Assembly (NCBI GenBank): GCA_038521345.1
Contig: JBCBKU010000025.1
Location: forward strand, 1 to 42,688
From: JBCBKU01 sp038521345
GTDB lineage: Bacteria; Pseudomonadota; Alphaproteobacteria; Rhodobacterales; Rhodobacteraceae
DNA length: 42,688 nucleotides
Direction: 5' to 3'
Part shown: piece by piece, positions 40,151-42,688 of the stretch
How positions within the stretch are numbered: position 1 is the first letter of the stretch
Layout: each line of letters begins with the position of its first letter
Program-made: the position numbers and the translations under genes
Notes under the pieces: model-generated
Told to the model about the DNA's origin: nothing
The model's input: the letters and a program-made list of their open reading frames with translations, nothing else
Databases searched by the model: none

Positions 40151-41491
40151 TCATGCCGGACCCTCCAGCGCGACACTTGCGAAGCCCGGCGCGTCGAGCG
40201 ACGCGATCCCGACATCGCCGCCGTCTATGCGAAGGGCGATACCGCCGTTGACCTCGGTGTAGATGTCGGGGTGATTTTCAAGAAAACGTCGGCGCTCCGC
40301 GTCGGATATTCCCTGCATGCCACCCGCGAAATGGTGGCCGTTGCGTTCCACATCCTTCACGTTGCAAGCCGCCATCATCGCGGTATCCTGCTGCCAGCAA
40401 AGACCCGGCTGGCAGGTCAGGTCCTCGCCGGAAAGGATCGCGCCCGCGGCATCCGCCCGCGCCTTGTTCAGGAGCGCACGGAGGACGCCCTTGCAGCTCT
40501 TTATCGAGGTTCCGGACCAGCCAAGCGCAAGCGCGGTCGGAAAAACATCTTCGGCGCTGTCGCTTTCGTCGATGACAAGAGGAAGGTCCGCCGACACCGG
40601 CCCGGAAAGCGCGATCTCGCGCGGGAATGGCTGTTCGACAAAACGGGTCGACCGGTAAAGACGGTCACAGGCGGGGTCTGCGCGGAAGCCGGCCAGCAGG
40701 TCTGCGAAGGGCTCAGGCTCATATTGCTCGTTCGCGTCGAGCGTGGCCGAATAGCCCGGCACGGCGTCAATGACCGCGGCGATGGCGGCAAGGCGGGCGA
40801 GGTCCGCATCGGGATCGCCCTTAAGCTTGATCTTGAACCCTCGAATTCCGGTCTTCGCGATGACGTCTTCAAGCGCGACGGGCAATCCGTCGTCCGGTGC
40901 GTCCGCGGCCACGTCGCAGACGCGAAGCGGGGCGTCAAATCCGATGGTATGTCGCATCGCGATGCGGTCTGGCGGGCCGATCCGGGAGAGTGCGTTCGTG
41001 ATGTCTTCGGCGGACAAGTCCTTGGGTGCCGCGGTGGCAAGACCAAAGAGATCGGCCTTCGCCGCGCTCCAGAACGCCGCGCCCTTGGCACGACAAAGCG
41101 CGTCGATCACGGCCATCTCGATCAGGGACGGCCCGAAACCCGCCGCCAGATTTGGAGTATCGGAAAGCGCCGAGGCGACGTCGGCGCGAAGCTCGCGGCC
41201 AATCGAAAGCGCTGTCCCGTCAATGCCCGGCGCACGCGCGACGGCGGTTCGGACTGTTTCGCGCAATTCCTCGATCGTGTCGTCGTTCGTCATGCGCGCG
41301 CGCTTGTCAAACCACCGCGGCACCATAAGCTGCGCGGCCTCTCCGGTTTCGCGATCGCCATCAACTTCAATCATCACCGATGCATGAGCCTCGGCCGTCC
41401 TGCGCACTTCGGTGCTGCCGAACTGGAATGGCAGGCGCATTGTCACGGGCCGCTCCGACCAGCTCGCCTCGAGTATGGAAAGCCGGGTCAT
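40151..41491 (-). CDS. Enolase-superfamily enzyme (mandelate racemase/muconate lactonizing type)
   Basis: 446 residues. The barrel shows the expected acid/base and metal sites in order: GFKIKLKGDPDAD with a KxK pair, LDANEQY (Asp ligand), RFVEQPF (Glu ligand), VIDESD (third ligand) and TSIKSCKGVLRAL (opposite-face lysine). The capping-domain N-terminus (RLPFQFGSTEVRR) is also family-like. Such enzymes abstract a proton next to a carboxylate, as acid-sugar dehydratases or racemases do. That fits a TctA-type organic-acid carrier upstream and a dehydrogenase downstream. The ATG overlaps the first epimerase stop (ATGA). Substrate unknown. Confidence 0.9.
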   Translation of the reverse strand: MTRLSILEASWSERPVTMRLPFQFGSTEVRRTAEAHASVMIEVDGDRETGEAAQLMVPRWFDKRARMTNDDTIEELRETVRTAVARAPGIDGTALSIGRELRADVASALSDTPNLAAGFGPSLIEMAVIDALCRAKGAAFWSAAKADLFGLATAAPKDLSAEDITNALSRIGPPDRIAMRHTIGFDAPLRVCDVAADAPDDGLPVALEDVIAKTGIRGFKIKLKGDPDADLARLAAIAAVIDAVPGYSATLDANEQYEPEPFADLLAGFRADPACDRLYRSTRFVEQPFPREIALSGPVSADLPLVIDESDSAEDVFPTALALGWSGTSIKSCKGVLRALLNKARADAAGAILSGEDLTCQPGLCWQQDTAMMAACNVKDVERNGHHFAGGMQGISDAERRRFLENHPDIYTEVNGGIALRIDGGDVGIASLDAPGFASVALEGPA

Positions 41492-42318
41492 AGCGCCGCC
41501 CTTTCACAAGCGCGGAGCGTTGCGATACCCGTTGCCGCTGTCACCCGGCCATCGATGAGCGTGCGGAAGGGTTCGACCCCGACAAGCCCGTCCCAACCGA
41601 CGTCCCGCAGCGCGGCGACGATCTCCGGAAACGGGTCTTCGCCCATCCCCGGCGCACCGAGGTTCGTGTCATTTGCGTGGATGTGACCGACTACGCCGCG
41701 CGGCACCCAATCGCGGATGCGGTCAGCGACCGGCGGTTCCTGAAGCCCCGCCGCCTTGCAGTCGATCATGGTCTGGAATGCCGGGCTTCCGACCGCCTCG
41801 ACGAGGGCTGCACCTTCGGCGATCGTTGTGATCGTCCGCGTCTCGACGGACGCCAGAGGTTCGATGCAATAGGTCACGCCAGCACGCTCCGCCGCGGCCG
41901 CGACCGGGCCGAAGAACTCCGCGAGATCAGCAATCAGCCGGTCATCGGACATCCCATCGGGCCGGACCCGCTGGGCGGGCGAGCCGTGAACCAGCACGGT
42001 GCCGCCGAGATCCGCGCATAGCCCGATCAGTCCGAAGAGGATCGTGCGCGTTTCGTCCAACTTCTCGGGGTCGGTCACCGACGCCTCGGGGTACCCGCTC
42101 AGGAGCCAGTGCAGTCCGGTCACGCGGATACCGGCCGCCTCCACTGTCCGCCGGATCTCGGTGACCTCGCGCTTGTCCAGCCGATGCGGTTCTGCGCCGA
42201 GCGTCGCCGGTGCCAGTTCCAGTCCGACAAAACCCAACGCCGCCGCAACCTCTGCCTGCTCGGCGAGGCTCAGCCCATCGGCCGCCAGAAGCTCATTGCA
42301 AAGCGTGGTCTCAAGCAC
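41488..42318 (-). CDS. Sugar phosphate isomerase/epimerase (xylose-isomerase-like TIM barrel), first copy
   Basis: 276 residues. TIM-barrel metal-ligand regions are YCIEPLASVETRTITT (Glu), QTMIDCKAAGLQE (Asp), GHIHANDTNLGAPGMGEDPF (His and Asp) and WDGLVGVEPFR (Glu). The early GFVGLELAPATLG and TGLHWLLSGYPE blocks also fit the family. The start is taken as GTG at 42318, preceded by GGGGAG and overlapping the TctA stop by eight bases; a frame reaching 42357 would intrude further into that gene. Its product joins an enolase-type enzyme and a dehydrogenase in one pathway. Confidence 0.88.
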   Translation of the reverse strand: MLETTLCNELLAADGLSLAEQAEVAAALGFVGLELAPATLGAEPHRLDKREVTEIRRTVEAAGIRVTGLHWLLSGYPEASVTDPEKLDETRTILFGLIGLCADLGGTVLVHGSPAQRVRPDGMSDDRLIADLAEFFGPVAAAAERAGVTYCIEPLASVETRTITTIAEGAALVEAVGSPAFQTMIDCKAAGLQEPPVADRIRDWVPRGVVGHIHANDTNLGAPGMGEDPFPEIVAALRDVGWDGLVGVEPFRTLIDGRVTAATGIATLRACERAAL

Positions 42319-42688
42319 TGAACCGCTCCCCGATCCATCGGAAAGGCAGGAAAACAAACCGCCGGAATGCGGGCAGATTCATCAAGAGCGTCAGCACGAT
42401 GATTGCGACGAACCCCGCCGAGATCGGTCGCGTGAAGAAGGGTGTGAGATCGCCGTCGCTCAGTGTCAGCCCACGGCGAAGGCTCTTGTCGACGAGCGTG
42501 CCGAGGATGATGCCAAGCACCAGCGGCGCCATAGGGTATTTCATCTGCCGGAGGACGAAGCCGACCAGGCCGAAGAACACCATGATGTAGATGTCGAAGA
42601 TGCGTTGACTGAGCGCGTATGTGCCGATGACGCAAAGGACGAAGACAACCGGCATAAGGTAGGAATAGGGAACGCGCAGGACCTGTAC
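42311..42688 (-). CDS. Tripartite tricarboxylate transporter TctA-family permease, 5' part missing
   Basis: The C-terminal 125 residues of a TctA-type large membrane subunit; the frame stays open to the window edge. The fragment starts VQVLRVPYSYLMPVVFVLCVIGTYALSQ and continues FDIYIMVFFGLVGFVLRQMKYPMAPLVLGIILGTLVDKSLRRGL, the diagnostic end part of the family (conserved PxxPLVLGxxLG). At least three hydrophobic segments remain. The system takes up organic or sugar acids with a periplasmic TctC-type binding protein, which is probably just outside the window. Being the first visible gene of the operon, it suggests an acidic substrate for the catabolic enzymes that follow. Confidence 0.9.
   Translation of the reverse strand, partial: VQVLRVPYSYLMPVVFVLCVIGTYALSQRIFDIYIMVFFGLVGFVLRQMKYPMAPLVLGIILGTLVDKSLRRGLTLSDGDLTPFFTRPISAGFVAIIVLTLLMNLPAFRRFVFLPFRWIGERFSA

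Noticed and set aside
1..42688. Mobile elements, CRISPR arrays, tRNA or rRNA genes
   Set aside because: I looked for transposase-like frames, regularly spaced repeats and tRNA-like cloverleaf sequences on both strands and found none that I could support by eye.

Overview
The window is GC-rich DNA with dense, mostly minus-strand operons whose genes overlap by 1 to 17 bases. Its content (stacked ABC importers, ROK and LysR regulators, small DUF1127 proteins, a TctA-type carrier, a DMT exporter) points to an alphaproteobacterium, most likely a Rhodobacteraceae/Roseobacter-type heterotroph. That placement is inferred from gene content and base composition; no rRNA gene or taxonomic marker is present. 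I saw no tRNA, rRNA, CRISPR array, phage gene or intact insertion sequence.

Layout. (1) 1-681: 3' end of a metallophosphoesterase, convergent with a peptide-type (family 5) ABC importer operon at 933-5987. (2) 6266-10943: a minus-strand redox and ion block: LysR regulator, MsrB, MsrA, a CPGC thioredoxin-fold protein, a CxxC AhpD/CMD-type protein, a CPA1-type cation/proton antiporter and a DM13-domain protein. (3) 11448-16178: a Pot/Fbp-type ABC importer ending in a glycerophosphodiester phosphodiesterase, divergent from a degenerate ROK regulator (16265-17398). (4) 17547-21435: three very small minus-strand genes (two DUF1127, one unassigned 55-aa ORF) divergent from a 1033-aa winged-helix/ATPase/TPR regulator. 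(5) 21723-22928: a DEAD-box RNA helicase.

(6) 23557-36069 is the most interesting block. An eight-gene minus-strand operon encodes a sugar-type ABC importer (binding protein, two permeases, ATPase), a VOC protein, an argininosuccinate-lyase-like enzyme, a PfkB kinase and a SIS-domain enzyme of glucosamine-6-phosphate-deaminase type. It is divergent from a ROK regulator, a three-part PIG-L deacetylase and a DMT transporter. The combination suggests uptake and dismantling of an acylated amino-sugar conjugate: import, deacetylation, C-N lyase cleavage, phosphorylation, deamination. The substrate is unknown.

(7) 36242-42688: a minus-strand sugar or sugar-acid operon: TctA-type carrier (cut by the window edge), xylose-isomerase-like epimerase, enolase-superfamily enzyme, Gfo/Idh/MocA dehydrogenase, DUF993/DHDPS-like protein, a second epimerase and a TetR regulator.

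Candidate regulatory sites read from the sequence include palindromes in both ROK divergent promoters, 11-bp-period direct repeats before the large regulator, inverted repeats before tetR and msrB, and strong hairpins after two binding-protein genes.
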